Assembly (NCBI GenBank): GCA_007570785.1
Contig: ML664161.1
Span: forward strand, 18,353,856 to 18,417,855
DNA: 64,000 nt
DNA from: Antilocapra americana
Taxonomy: Eukaryota > Chordata > Mammalia > Artiodactyla > Antilocapridae
Reading direction: 5' to 3'
Each line of letters opens with the position of its first letter. Positions within the stretch are counted from its first letter, which is position 1. Position numbers and translations under genes: made by a program. Of the stretch, positions 22,738 to 34,224 are shown piece by piece. The notes beneath the pieces are model-generated. The model was not told the origin of the DNA. It saw nothing but the letters and a program-made list of their open reading frames with translations, and ran no database searches.

Positions 22738-23668
22738 TACTGTGTGCACGAGGCTTTAGGCAAGACATAAACTTTAGGCAAGTCTTAGTAGGAGATGGAA
22801 TAAATCCCATTTGGAATTTAGGCCTTTTCAGACAAAACTTTTAACTATCTTGCTTTCTTTGTCACCAGGGTGTTCTCTAAAGTAGTTAAAGGACATGGGC
22901 CTTTGCCATAAAGCTGATGGAGGCTCCTTAATTATGACACAGTCATTTTCAGTTTGGGACTTTGCGCTACACTTGCACTACAAGTTTGTGATTGACTTTT
23001 GGCGACATGATTTCAAAGGACTGGTGGTTGTTTTTGCCTGGGGATTTCCAGTCTCTAAATATCTTACCATCCCTGATAAACCCTAGGTAGCCCCACCCCG
23101 AAAATGCCTAGTGATGCATCTCAGGGCTGGGGGACAGGACTCTGACAGCCCTGCCACAATGCCCAGCAGACTTTAGGATGAGGGTGGCTGGCATGTCTGC
23201 TGGCTTCTCTCCAGGTCAGCCCGAAGTGACAGGACACCAGCTCTGGGTGATAAAACTTGCCTGAAACTGGTGAGCAGTAGAGCAGGGACTTGAATTCAGG
23301 TACTCTGATGTCTGAACCTGAGGATTTTAGTCCCTAGGTTGTCCTGCAACTCTTACTACAGCATTGCTGTCAGTACAAAAGGGATTCAGAGGAGGGAGTG
23401 TTTGCTATGGGCTAGGGTTGCTTTCAGGTAGGACCTGGGAATTAAACGATTTAGGTTTGGGCTATGAGGAGGAGGAAGGAAAAGGTGTAAATCAAGATAT
23501 GGGAAGGGAAAAGCAAGAAATAAAAGACTAACAACAGTCAAAAATCTAATAATAGCAATAAATTAACATTACAGATCATTTTATTCTGGGCTGGGACCTT
23601 GCAAAGTGCTCCACATTTATTTAAAATGTTTAAATAAAATAAACATTTTATTTAATTCTTAGTAAACT
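22738..23668. other. Intergenic stretch, no gene recognised
   Basis: No gene is supported. It includes a MIR-like piece around 23245-23345, listed separately, and otherwise looks unique. Confidence 0.5.
23245..23345 (-). mobile_element. MIR fragment, minus strand
   Basis: The sequence 'agtagagcagggacttgaattcaggtactctgatgtctgaacctgaggattttagtccc' fits the reverse head part of MIR. Short and diverged. Confidence 0.45.
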
Positions 23669-23679
23669 CTGATGAGATA

Positions 23680-24094
23680 AGGACTTCTCTGGTGGTCCAG
23701 TGGTTAAGAACTCATCTTGCACTCTGGGGATGTGAAGAAACTCAAAATGAGACAGACTCTTCTTAAATTTCTTTGTGAAAAGAGGAATTGTGCAGCCGAG
23801 TCCTAAGCTCTAATATAAATAAATACCAGATAAATAAATAAACCCACAAATAAATCTCTTTCTTAAAAAAGAAAATAATTCAATTTGCAGGGGGTGGGGT
23901 TCCATTCCTGGTAAAGAAACTAAGGTCCCATATGCAACAGAGCAACTAGGCCTGGGAGCAGCAACTACTGAGTCCAGAGACCACAACTAGAGAGTCTGTG
24001 TGCTGCATGGAAAGGGTTCCACATGATACAAAGAAGATCCTGCATACAACAACTCAGACCCAGCACAGCCAAATAAATACATGTTTAAAAAAGC
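23680..24094 (+). mobile_element. CHR-2 SINE, plus strand, split by an unidentified insert
   Basis: The head 'ggacttctctggtggtccagtgg' starts at 23681 and the body resumes at 23885 with 'ttgcagggggtgg', ending 'cccagcacagccaaataaat'. Flanks CTGATGAGATA (23669-23679) and CTGATGCGATA (24095-24105) are its target duplication with one mismatch. The SINE is interrupted at 23722-23884 by a sequence I cannot name. Confidence 0.82.
23722..23884. mobile_element. Unidentified 163-bp insert within the CHR-2
   Basis: This segment is absent from the CHR-2 layout and is flanked by the direct repeat TTGCA (23717-23721 and 23885-23889). It contains A/T-rich sequence with several AATAAA motifs around 23815-23855. 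It does not show a SINE head, and its ends are not the TG...CA of a standard LTR. It may be a short LTR relic or a non-autonomous insertion. Confidence 0.4.
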
Positions 24095-24105
24095 CTGATG
24101 CGATA

Positions 24106-24268
24106 CAATTCCTAGAGGGGTGGGATGGGGTGGGAGGTTGGGGGAAGGTTCAAGACGGAGGAGACATACATATACATATGGCTGATTCATACTGATGTAT
24201 GGCAGGAACCAACAGGATATTATAAAGCAATTATCCTCCAGTTAAAAACAAATTAATTAAAAACATTT
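24106..24268 (+). mobile_element. L1 3' end, plus strand
   Basis: The sequence 'ctagaggggtgggatggggtggg' followed by 'atggctgattcatactgatgtatggcag' and 'gcaattatcctccagttaaa' is the 3' UTR end of ruminant L1. It ends in an A-rich tail. The 5' part is missing. Confidence 0.8.
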
Positions 24269-24269
24269 T

Positions 24270-24480
24270 ATAATGGGGAGATGGAATTTAATGACATTAA
24301 GTAAGCTGTCTGAAGCCATGGAGCTGATAAAGAGGTGTAGTTCAGTAAGTGGATTGATGCAGGGACATATTGGATGGAGGAGTGGGAGGAGTATAGGGAC
24401 AGTCAGGGGAGGGCCTTGAATGACCATGCCTGCAGGCAATGGGCAAAACTTGAACAAATTTTGAGTATTAGAGTCACATG
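24270..24480. mobile_element. Probable L2-type fragment
   Basis: The block 'gggccttgaatgaccatgcctgcaggcaatgggc...tgaacaaattttgagtattagagtcacatgatg' resembles a common ancient mammalian L2-type sequence. Orientation and borders are not certain. Confidence 0.35.
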
Positions 24481-24721
24481 ATGAAAATGGATGTATAGAA
24501 AAATTCTTTCACTTTTATTCATTCACTCTCCCCACCTCTGATGAAAGATGGAAACCCCGGGGGCAACGATGGTGGGTGGTGATTGCAAAGGATGAGTTAA
24601 AGATAAGAAAGCCTGAACAGTGCAGCCATACGCCTTCAAGGCCTGTTTTGGGGGCCCTAAAATAGTCTAATGTATCTTGAATCCGTGCTTAGGAACCACA
24701 GGGCTCCTTTGAAAAGAATCT

Positions 24722-24965
24722 GAGTCCTGAAAGCAGAAAGACCTGGATCCACATCCTGGCTCTGCCACTCTTCAGCTTTGAGCAAATCTGCCTGTTGAAT
24801 GACCAGTCTGCGGGATCGTGACAGGGAGAGCAGAAACCTGATCTCTCTATGACTGACCGGCTCATGGGTGCTGTAAGCATCTTTTGAATAATAGGTGAAT
24901 GGATTTTTCTAAGGCCTCCTCTTCATCTACACAATGAGGATCATGAAACCTATTTCATAAAGTCC
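24722..24965 (+). mobile_element. MIR fragment, plus strand, disrupted
   Basis: It starts with a MIR head-like part ('agacctggatccacatcctggctctgccactc') and ends with 'cctcatctacacaatgaggatcatgaaacctatttcataaag'. About 100 bp of unrelated sequence (about 24803-24905) lies between. I could not identify that piece. Confidence 0.45.
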
Positions 24966-25109
24966 TGCCTCCTGTAAACCAAGGACTAGCAAACACTTCA
25001 GGCCTACACTGGAGAAAGAGGCCAGTGTTTTTGCTGCCATAGTATCCTGCTTTCCTGTGAGTTTTGCCAATGGGAAGAGATAATAATTCTTTGTTTGTTG
25101 TTTCAAAAG

Positions 25110-25365
25110 GTAATTTTTTTTTCTATTAAAGCAACGTGTGTTCATTTATAGAAAATTTGGAAAAATTCAGGGAAGTTAAAAGTAGAAAATATTAATAGAT
25201 TTTATAAGATGATGGATATTGGTATTCCTGTTTTCACCAGTTTTCTTCTAGTCATTTTTTTCTCTCCATTTATATTTTATGTAATAAAATTGTGATTATA
25301 CTAAATATAAAATTTGCTAACCCATTTTATTCAAGTCCCATTTAATTCTGTGAACTTCCATAGAC
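25110..25365 (-). mobile_element. Old L1M-type 3' UTR fragment, minus strand
   Basis: The block 'tgttcatttatagaaaatttggaaaaattcagggaagttaaaag' and the following T-rich sequence follow old L1 3' UTR order in reverse. Strongly diverged. Confidence 0.4.
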
Positions 25366-25368
25366 CTT

Positions 25369-26240
25369 CAGTTCAGTCACTCAATTGTGTCCCACTCTTT
25401 GTGACTCCATGGACTGCAGCACACCAGGCCTCCCTGTCCATCACCAACTCCTGGAGTTTACCCAAACTCATGTCCATTGAGTAGGTGATGCCATCCAACC
25501 ATCTCATCCTCTTTCGTCCCCTTCTCCTCCTGCCCTCGATCTTTCCCAGCATCAAGGTCTTTTCAAATGAGTCAGCTCTACACATCAGGTGGCCAAAGCA
25601 TTAGAGTTTCAGCTTCAACATCAGTCCTTCCAATGAACACTCAGGACTGATCTCCTTCAGAACGGACTGACAGGATCTCCTTGCAGTCCAAGGGACTCTC
25701 AAGAGTCTTCTCCAACACCACAGTTCAAAAGCATCAATTCTTCAGTGCCAGCTTCCTGTGTAGTCCAACTCTCACATCCATACATGACTACTGGAAAAAC
25801 CATAGCTTTGACTAGATGGACCTTTGTTGGCAAAGTAATGTCTCTGCTTTTTAATATGTTGTCTAGGTTGGTCATAACTTTCCTTCCAAGGAGTGAGCGT
25901 CTTTTAATTTCATGGCTTCAGTCACCATCTGCAGGGATTTGGGAGCCTCAAAAAATAAAGTCAGCCACTGTTCCCACTGTTTCTCCATCTATTTGCCATG
26001 AAGTGATGGGACCAGATGCCATGATCTTAGTTTTCTGAATGTTGAGCTTTAAGCCATCTTTTTCACTCTCCTCTTTCACTTTCATCAGGAGGCTCTTTAG
26101 CTCTTCTTCAATTTCTGCCACAAGGGTGGTGTCATCTGCATATCTAAGGTAATTGATATTTCTCCTGGCAATCTTGATTCCAGCTTTTGCTTCATCCTGC
26201 CCAGCGTTTCTCATGATGTACTCTGCATGTAAGTTAAATA
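25369..26240 (-). mobile_element. Bov-B LINE 3' part, minus strand, 5'-truncated
   Basis: The 3' end begins at the left with 'cagttcagtcactcaattgtg'. The coding part extends to a truncation near 26240, just upstream of the YADD motif, which is visible in the minus frame 25948-26244 (LRYADDTTLVAE). The C-terminal frame is broken by stops between 25585 and 25950. The plus-strand open frame 25745-26038 is its antisense. Confidence 0.9.
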
Positions 26241-26917
26241 ACACCTTAAATAGTATCTAAAAATAGGACTTTGGGAATGCCAGTGTAAAATCTCAAAACA
26301 ATAACTACCCTTACTTCAGTAAAACTTTTTCTTATTACTGAACAGTTAGTTTGCAGTTTTTCAGTATTCAAAGGACATGGCAATGAACCACCTCACTAAT
26401 ACGTGCCCTGAGGCTAGTTCCAGGCTGATAATAGCCACCCATGCAGCTTTTAAGCCAGAGATTTCTGTCTTCCACTCTGGGGATCCTGAGCAGTAGGATA
26501 AAGTGGAGGGAGGTAGCTTTTAAGAAATAAAAAAAAGGCCTTCTAGGTGATCCTGATGGAGATGACAGACCTCTAATTTTGAGTTTCCTGAAGCCTGGCC
26601 TTGTGTATGGCTGGGGTCCCATGCCTGGGTACCTGGCACATAATGGGTGATCATTTAACATGTTTTAATCCTGGTTCCTCTCTCTGTAACACTGACTCTT
26701 GGAAGAAAAACTACTGGGCTAAAATTTTAATTAAATAAAATCTTGATGGATATGTTTATGGTGCCTTCTTAAGAAATCAATGAATATTTCTTTTTTCATT
26801 AAAACAAATATTTTTTCTCAAGAGCAATATAGATCCATAATAGAATAATGATAAAATGCTGATAAATTAAAAAACCCTCCATGCCTTGTTCCTTTTTATG
26901 ACTGAGTAATATTCTGT

Positions 26918-26960
<43 letters not shown>

Positions 26961-27183
26961 CAAATCTTTCATTGCTATGTTGCTTCCTCTGACGAAGGGT
27001 CCAAGGGTCCATCCTCTACCTGCTGAGCTCTTCCTTTTTGAAAGCCTGGTTCAAGTGTCCTTTCCTCCACAGAACCTTTTCTTCTTTCCCCATCAATATT
27101 TCCAAACTGGCCAGAATTGGTTATTTTCATCTTTGTGCTCCCACAATATTTTGTTTATACCTCTGTTTTGATACATCTTTGTG
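26241..27183. other. Intergenic stretch, old repeats possible
   Basis: No gene is supported. The part around 26540-26570 ('ggccttctaggtgatcctgatggag') resembles hAT-type MER5-like DNA transposon debris, and 26890-26920 ('tatgactgagtaatattctgttg') is L1 3' region debris. Both are short. A TA microsatellite follows. Confidence 0.4.
26924..26953. repeat. (TA)n microsatellite, about 15 units
   Basis: A pure TA run is flanked by GTGTG on the left and CACACAC on the right. It grew at the end of an L1-type 'ttccattgtgtgtata' motif, a common origin of such arrays, and is likely length-variable. Confidence 0.93.
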
Positions 27184-27311
27184 GGTTTGTTTTTTGTTTT
27201 TTTGGCCACACCATGTTGCTTGCTGGATTTTAGTTCCCTGACCAGGGACTGAACCTAGGCCCTGGCAGTGAAAGGGGTGAGTCCTAACCATTGGGCCACC
27301 AAGGCATTCTT
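27184..27311 (-). mobile_element. CHR-1/CHRL SINE, minus strand
   Basis: It reads 'ggccacaccatgttgcttgctggattttagttccctgaccagggactgaacctaggccc...cattgggccaccaaggc', with a T/G-rich left end. Flanks CATCTTTGTG (27174-27183) and CATCATTGTG (27312-27321) form a 10-bp target duplication with one mismatch. Confidence 0.82.
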
Positions 27312-27344
27312 CATCATTGTGCTTTGTCAGTGAAATGCATGTCA

Positions 27345-27690
27345 AACCATCTGGGCTACTATAATAAAATACCCCAGACTGGGTCACTTGTAAACAACGG
27401 ACATTCATTTCTCACAGTTCTGGAGGCTGTAAGTCTGAGATCAGGGTGCCACCATGGTTGAGTGAGGGCATTCTCCCGGGTGACTTCTCCTTGTATCCTC
27501 ACATGGTGGAAGGGAGGAAGGCAGCTCTCTGGGGCTCTTTTCTAAGGGCACCAATCCCATTCATAAGTGTTCCACCAGCATGACCTAATTACCTCTCAAA
27601 TACCCTACTTCCTAATGCCATTAGCTTGAGGGTTAGAATTCAACACATGAATTTTGGGGGACACAAGCATTAAGTCTATAGCAGTGTATA
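27345..27690 (-). mobile_element. MaLR-type (MLT1/MST-like) LTR, minus strand
   Basis: In reverse order it carries the typical blocks 'gggctactataataaaatacc', 'actgggtcacttgtaaacaac', 'ctcacagttctggaggctg', 'tcctcacatggtgg', 'ttctaagggcaccaatcccattcat' and 'acatgaattttgggggacacaagcatt'. This is a nearly complete old solo LTR of the ERVL-MaLR group. No internal retroviral genes are next to it. Confidence 0.8.
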
Positions 27691-28679
27691 TGGGTCTATC
27701 TTCACTGCAAGGTGGAGTTTCCCAAGGGCTGGGGAGGCTTATTATTTACCTTTTCATCCTCAGTATCTGGTGTAATACATGCTGTAGGGTAGGGACTCCT
27801 GAACTTTGACATTTTCAGGGACTTTCTATTCAGCATCACCAGCTGTAAGTACACTTAACGTCTTTTTTGTTCTCCACGGATGCTAAGCTGCATCTGTGAT
27901 GATACATAGCAAACTCAGGTTGCCCTTTGTGAATGGGCTCTATTGGCTGGGTGGTTCCCAGGCCTCCTCAGCCCATTGTTAAACTCATGAGAAGGCACTG
28001 TGGGTGGGGTGGGATGGCACTGTGGAGGCAGAGGCAGCACCCAAACTCTCTCGCTCCACACTTACTAAGCTGAGTGGCTTTCTTCTCACCCCATTGGTCT
28101 TCCAAATCCAAATGTATTTAATCACCTACAAGTACCACTTATTAATTGCCCCTAAAAACAATAATTAGGTACCACATTTTAATGTGAAGTGATCCATGTT
28201 ACTATTGTTTCTTCCTCATAGTGACTCTCCCACTGCTGGTATTGTGACAGCTAAATAAAAAGGCCAGTAATATGTGGGTTTCTGTTTTTTGTTTTTTTTA
28301 CCTTGAGGAAACAAAGACTCCCTTGATGTAATGAGATACTAGGAATCTCAAAAGAGCCAAACAGAACAATATGGATTCTTTTTTTAGGATTATTATTATA
28401 AAGCCACTGAGAAGGAATTATTCAGCAATAATAAATGGGAGACTAGTTATTGTTAGAGCTTATATCCCATCTGAGGGGGAGAAACCAAGCTGTTCAAGGC
28501 AACTTGTAAGGGGTGGGTGACCACAAATGCACACGAATTGTTAGAGTCAACACTGTCTCCCAGTGAACACAGACGTTAAAAAACAACAAAAATGCTAATA
28601 AGAATTGGCCAATGCACCTTTTCAGCAAAGCTGTCTAGTATTAAAGCAAATTTTGAAAAATTTTTCTTTACTATGGCTT
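27691..28679. other. Intergenic stretch, no gene recognised
   Basis: About 1 kb of apparently unique sequence. Open frames are short and without similarity. Confidence 0.5.
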
Positions 28680-29270
28680 TCTTTTTTTAGCTACTTTAAT
28701 TTTTTTAAATTTTTATATAATTTTTAAAGGTTAATGTCCATTTACAGTTATTATAAAATATGTTGGCTATATTCCCCATGTTGTAGAATACATCCTTGAG
28801 CCTATTTTACACCCAATAGTTTGTACCTCCTACTCCCCCAGTACTATATTGCCTACCCCCACTGGTAACCACCAGTCTGTTCTTTCTATCTGTGAGTCTG
28901 CTTCGTTTATGTTAAATTCAGTTGGTTGCATTTTTTAGATTTCACATATAAGTAATATAATGTATAGTGTTTATATATTTTTGACTTATTTCACTTAGCA
29001 TAATGCTCTTCAAGTCCATCCCTGTAGCTGCAAATGACAAAATTTCATTCTTTTTCTATGGCTAAGAAGTTTTCCATTGTATATTTATATTCATTCTATA
29101 TATTATTTATCCACTTACCTGTTGATGGACATTTAGGTTGCTTCCATGTCTTAGTTACTGTAAATAGAGCTTCACTGAACATTGGGATGCATATATCTTT
29201 TTGAATTAGTGTTGTTTTCTTTCAGATATATATTGGGTCACATGATAGTTCTAGTTGTGCCAAATTTTTT
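28680..29270 (-). mobile_element. Old L1 3' UTR, minus strand
   Basis: Typical reversed L1 3' UTR order: 'gttggctatattccccatgttgta', 'cctactcccccagtactatattgcctacccc', 'ggtaaccaccagtctgttct', 'tttcacttagcataatg', 'cacttacctgttgatggacatttaggttgcttcc' and 'aacattgggatgcatatatctttttgaattag'. Moderately old, with no coding content. Confidence 0.8.
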
Positions 29271-30403
29271 AAAAGTAGCAAACCACTTATTAAAAAAGTA
29301 TTCTGTCAAGTGTTGCTCCATACAATGTGACTTTAGGAACTCCCACTGAAAACCTGTCTACCCTAATTTCCCAGGAACTTCATTCTTGGTTGGAAGGTTT
29401 GGAATAGGTCAGCACCAAGGTTCTAATTCATTGGCCTGAGGGGTGCCCTCCCCTCCTCCAAGGGTCCTCCCTGTGCTCTGGGTGGAAAATTGCCATGGAA
29501 TGCTCAGGGTTACACAATGACCTCACCACCTGATTAGCCTGGTGCCCAGGTGCACCATGGGAGAGAATTTGAATGCTCTTGGCAGTTGAAATTGAGACCT
29601 TGCTGGTTGTAACTGATGGACTGCTGGGGTACTGTTGAGGAATGTCACATTCCTGAGAGAAACATCACCCAAAATAAGGAGCTTTGCATGATAGATTGGA
29701 CTGAACTTCAAGAATTGTCACTGGAAAGATGGTGTTTCCAAAGACAGGCCTTTGAACCCACCTGGTCCCTATCCCCTAAGAGGGTTCTATGCCTTGTGAA
29801 TGAGAGGATTATGAAATAAAACTGAAAAACATGACAAATCAAATATCATTTGGGGTTCCAGCTGCCTGAGAAAGTTGGGAACTAGTAAAGAAAATGCTTG
29901 GGTAGAGAGAGGTGTTAGGGCTGGAGATTAGGAGCCAGGTGATGAGGAAGTAAAGGCAGGGATGAGAACTGACTCAGCAGGGTCATTAGAGGTCACAGGT
30001 GGGTCACTGCTCCCCCATGGCACTCTGAGTTGGTTCTGAGCATCACATTGTCAGATGCTACTCTGAGAGTTGTGGGGATTTTTCAGAATCAAAAGAAGCT
30101 TTTTAATTTTAAAGAGAGAATAACCCATGTGAAAGATGGGGCATACTGACAAACAACACAGTTGACATTTTGAAACTATAGCAACAATAAAAGCACTAGG
30201 AGTTCGGAGGAAGAAGGGATTTCTGGGAAGGTGATTAGAGGAGCCTCAATAGAAAAGCTTTAAAAGAGAGACAACACTTAGGTAAGTTGGAGGAAGAAAA
30301 CACTGGGGGCAAGAAACCTTCCTAAGAGCTGACATATACCTTGAGTCTGTAAGCATCTTTGAGCATCTTTGGTTTCCCACCTATTATAACTATACATTGT
30401 GCT
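29271..30403. other. Intergenic stretch with possible transcript-like patch
   Basis: The part 29440-29820 is GC-richer, carries a 67-codon plus frame (29616-29819) and ends in GAAATAAAACTGAAAAAC, which contains a poly(A)-signal-like AATAAA. I do not recognise the sequence and cannot separate an old LTR from unique DNA. The remainder (29821-30403) shows nothing clear. Confidence 0.35.
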
Positions 30404-31163
30404 TTCAGTTCAGTCACTCAGTCGTGTCTGACTCTTTGCAATCCCATGGACTGCAGCACACCAGGCTTCCCTGTCCATCATCAACTCCCAGACTTGCTCA
30501 AACTCATGTCCATCACATCGGTGATGCCATCCAAACATCTCATTCTCTGTCATCCCCTTCTCCTCCCGCCTTCAATCTTTCCCAGCATCAGAGTTTTTTC
30601 CAGTGAGTCGGTTCTTTGCATTGGGTGGCCAAAGTATTGGAGTTTCAGCTTTAACATCAGTCCTTCCAATGAATATTCAGGACTGATTTTCTTTAGGATG
30701 GACTGGGTGGATCTCCTTGCAGTCCAAGGGACTCTCAAGAGTCTTCTCCAACACTACAGTTCAAAAGCATCAATTCTTTGGTGCTCAGCTTTCTTTACAG
30801 TCCAACTCTCACATCCATACATGACTACTGGAAAAACCATAGCCTTGACTAGACAGATCTTTGTTGACAAAGTAATGTCTCTGCTTTTTAATATGCTGTC
30901 TAGGTTGGTCATAACTTTCCTTCCAAGGAGTAAGTGTCTTTTAATTTCATGGCTGCAATCACAATCTGCAGTGATTTTGGAGCCCAGAAAAATAAAGTCA
31001 GCTACTGTTTCCACTGTTTCCCCATCTATTTGCCATGAAGTGATGGGACCGGATGCCATGATCTTAGTTTTCTGAATGTTGAGCTTTAAGCCAACTTTTT
31101 CACTCTTCTCTTTCACTTTCACCAACAGGCTCTTTAGTTCTTCGCTTTCTGCCATAAGAGTGG
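30404..31163 (-). mobile_element. Bov-B LINE 3' part, minus strand, 5'-truncated
   Basis: The tail 'tcagttcagtcactcagtcg' starts at 30404. The element reads through the C-terminal coding part to a truncation at about 31163, just after the YADD-proximal region. The minus frame at 30754-31155 keeps the RT C-terminal segment (SEELKSLLVKVKE and the KTKIMASGPITSW block). The 238-codon plus-strand open frame 30359-31075 is its antisense and not a gene. Confidence 0.92.
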
Positions 31164-32221
31164 ATTTACTTACTTTGGATTTTTTAGTATCTTCTCCATC
31201 TTTCTAAATGTTATTACTAGGGGTCCTGACTAACTGGAGAGACTCATAATGCACAAGAGTGCACTTTACTATCTGAGATGAATACCTTTACTTGGTTCAT
31301 GTTTGGTTCTTAGAATAGGTACAGAATCCTATAAAATCGAATATACAAAATAATTACAAGGTTAAGAGAATTTTCAGATAGGTGCTCATCCCCACACGAG
31401 CCCCACTGGAAAATTAGGATGAATACAAGGTGCACTGGAGAATGGATACTGTAGGCAGGCTAACTCTGTTCTATTCAACCCAGGAGAATTGTTTACTATG
31501 CAATGAAAATAACTTTCCCCCAATGTCATCATTGCCCTTTGGCACCAAATGAAGGGGTAAGAAGGAGGGGGACAGGTACGTCACTTGACAGATGCTCTGT
31601 TCGCATTCATCTCATCTGGGTAGCCATGTTGTCCTGTACTGGAAGTATATTTTCTCCTGAATTATTCCCACTGGCTCTCAATGCAACATGAACTCACTGT
31701 TCTTTGCCAATCTTTCTGTTCCCTTGAAGGAACAGATGGACAGAAGCCTGCTCCCTACTTCAAGCTCTGACTTATAACACTGTGCCCCTCTTGGCTATGC
31801 TTCTGAATCTGGAGTTTTAGCAACTAAATACCAGAGATGCTGTTGGTGGATAGTTTTGAATTTTGGCTTCATGCTTGTCCAAATGTCATTTTTGAAAAGA
31901 AAGTAATTCTTTGGTGTTATTGTTTACAATACCACTACCACCATTCCAACTCTACCATTTCCTATTAATGATCAGTCCCAAGCTGATACTAGTTTATTAA
32001 CACCAGTTACACTGATAATATTCCAGGTATGTTCACTTATTTCATACTCTTCTTTCCTTCCTTTCCTCTTCCTTTCTTTTTTAATTTTTACTTTTTTTTT
32101 AAACCGTCCACAAGAACATTATAACTGCCTTCTCCTGGGCATTTTCCTATGATCACCCAGCCAGAGGGGAGTACATCTCTATGAGGTCAAGACTTTTAGA
32201 GGTAAATGTGGTCTGTGAGCT
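31164..32221. other. Intergenic stretch, no gene recognised
   Basis: Unique-looking sequence with a pyrimidine-rich patch at 32040-32085. No gene is supported. Confidence 0.5.
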
Positions 32222-32440
32222 GGATTTCCTGACCCTGGCTCAATGATAAAGAATCTATGTCTGCAGGAGACTTGCAGGAGACATGAGTTCAATTCCTGGG
32301 TCAGAAAGATCCCCTGGAGTAGGAAATGACAATCTACCACAATATTCTTGCCTGGGAAATCTCATGGACAGTGGAGCTGGGCAGGCTATAGCCCATGGGA
32401 GTCACAGAAGCATCGGACACGACTTAGCGACTAAACAAAA
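32222..32440 (+). mobile_element. Bov-tA SINE, plus strand
   Basis: The diverged head 'ggatttcctgaccctggctc' is followed by 'cagaaagatcccctggagtagg', 'cctgggaaatctcatggacag' and the tail 'tcggacacgacttagcgac'. A short internal duplication of 'tgcaggagac' occurs near 32261-32282. Confidence 0.87.
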
Positions 32441-33435
32441 CCAATCATATGAACTGTGGGTGTTAGGAGGATCTTTGCTTTTTCACTCTAGTTGCTCTGT
32501 GACCTAACTTTTCACCTCCCTGCCAACTTTACAGCCCTTCAGACTTTTACATCCATTGTCCGACCATCAGATGTAGAGCCTCAGGGGTCAGAGAGGAATT
32601 AAATCCTTTTTTCCCCAATGCCCCTCTTCTTCAGGGAGACTATCAAAAAAGCCAATGGAGAACTGTGCCCTAGGAATAACTTCAAACTTTATGCAGATCA
32701 TGAGGATCAAGGACTTTCAGGAGAGTGACTACTGATTTCTCTGCCCCTCTTCATCCTTCAGGACTTTTAGGAGATGGACTGAGTCATATGTGTGGTTGTG
32801 TCTGCCAGGATGTAGAGCCTACAGCCACAAGCTACAGGCTCTGTAGAGAACCATTGACTGGGGAATTGGTTGTTAAAATATTAAGTGAAACAGGCAGTTG
32901 AACATGCTGTGAGTTCACTTACAAAAGGAGGAATATGTGTAGGTAATAGATCTGAAATAAAATCAAGTATTCACAGCTACTTGTGCAATTATAGTTGATA
33001 GTTTTCTTCTTTGTTGTTTAACATTTGCCAACCCACAAAGAGTGTGGTAATTTTTTTTTTATCAATAGAGGGTTAAAGAAAAAGCCTTTAAGAAGAAATA
33101 ATGTAGTAGGAATTGTACTTCTTTCATTTTATCCTTGTGATTAGTGAATCCTACAGTGGACACCAGGCCTTGTACCTGGGTTGTGATTTATCAGTGTGGA
33201 GTCTGGAGCCTGCTCTAGTGCTCCTGGGCCAGCAGAAACCAGGATGTCTTGGAGACCTGGAAATGAACCCCTAACTTATGGAGTCCTGGGGCTTGTCATG
33301 GTAATCAAGTTAGTTAGCCCTCTTTCTCATTTCAACAACAGGATCATAAAGTTTCAGACCTAGGAGGATCTTGAGAAATCAACTATTTGTTTTTTTTTTT
33401 TTCACTTTTGTGGCAGAACCAGGATGAGCGTTTGA
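32441..33435. other. Intergenic stretch, no gene recognised
   Basis: Unique-looking sequence. T-runs lie at about 33050-33060 and 33390-33401. Confidence 0.5.
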
Positions 33436-33660
33436 TAGTAATAATGTCTACCTTTTAGTAATCATATGCCAGGAATGATATTAAGTACTTTACATAGATT
33501 AATCTTTAATCACAGCATCAAAGTAAGTATTATCCCTACCTTGATTTATAGACAAAGAAGCTGAGGCATACAGATTGCTTCAAACTATCCAATTAGAGTC
33601 CATGGCTGGTTTTGGACTCAAGTTTGTCTGGCTCTAAAATGGGCTCTTACTAGGCACAGT
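33436..33660 (-). mobile_element. MIR SINE, minus strand
   Basis: The blocks 'catatgccaggaatgatattaagtactttacat', 'gattaatctttaatcacagcatc', 'agacaaagaagctgaggcata' and 'ggttttggactcaagtttgtctggctc' follow MIR in reverse. Confidence 0.65.
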
Positions 33661-34220
33661 TCTGTCTCTTAATTTCTAGGATGGGCTACTGGATTCCCCG
33701 TCTTAGATCTTTGCCCCTTGTCTCCACATAGAAAACGCAAGGTCTGTTGTCACCTGTGTGAACTGAGCAGATCAAGCCACAGAAGGACAGTGCCCTTGCT
33801 GTGGTAGCCTGCATGGTCACCAAGAAGCTCACTCTGTAGTTTACAGGCCGTGTTTGCTATTCTTCAGTGTGGCCTCAGGCCTTCAGCCTGAGCTCAGACT
33901 GACTTTCCTTTACTCACGCACTTCCCTTTCATTGCGAGAGCTCCCATTCACACATGGTGGCAGTGCCCAGCCAGAGTGAGGGTGTGGTGACCAGGAGGTT
34001 GTCCCCAGTGCCCCAGCTGGGAGAGAAGTCTCAAGACTGTAGCACCCTGAGGCCTCTGCTGGTGCTGGCTCAGGCCACCCCCTCCTGACCCTTTCTGTTC
34101 TCCGACTGTGGGAAGACTGGATTGACCCAGACTTTGAGAGAAGAGAGACTTGAGGGCAGAGAAATAGCTCCTCTTTGAGAGGAAAGCAAAATAGTCTCAG
34201 ATCATGAATGGCCTCAACCT
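33661..34220. other. GC-richer intergenic stretch
   Basis: The composition rises to moderately GC-rich around 33720-34110. No open frame, splice pair or repeat is convincing. It could be conserved non-coding sequence, which only alignment to other mammals would show. Confidence 0.4.
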
Positions 34221-34224
34221 GAGA

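Noticed and set aside
27345..27690. A nearby endogenous retrovirus with genes
   Set aside because: Only a solo MaLR-type LTR is visible; no gag, pol or env-like frame lies beside it.
30359..31075. 238-codon plus-strand open frame, the longest in the window
   Set aside because: It lies antisense to a Bov-B 3' part whose sense strand encodes recognisable reverse-transcriptase C-terminal sequence, and the same antisense frame recurs in other copies.
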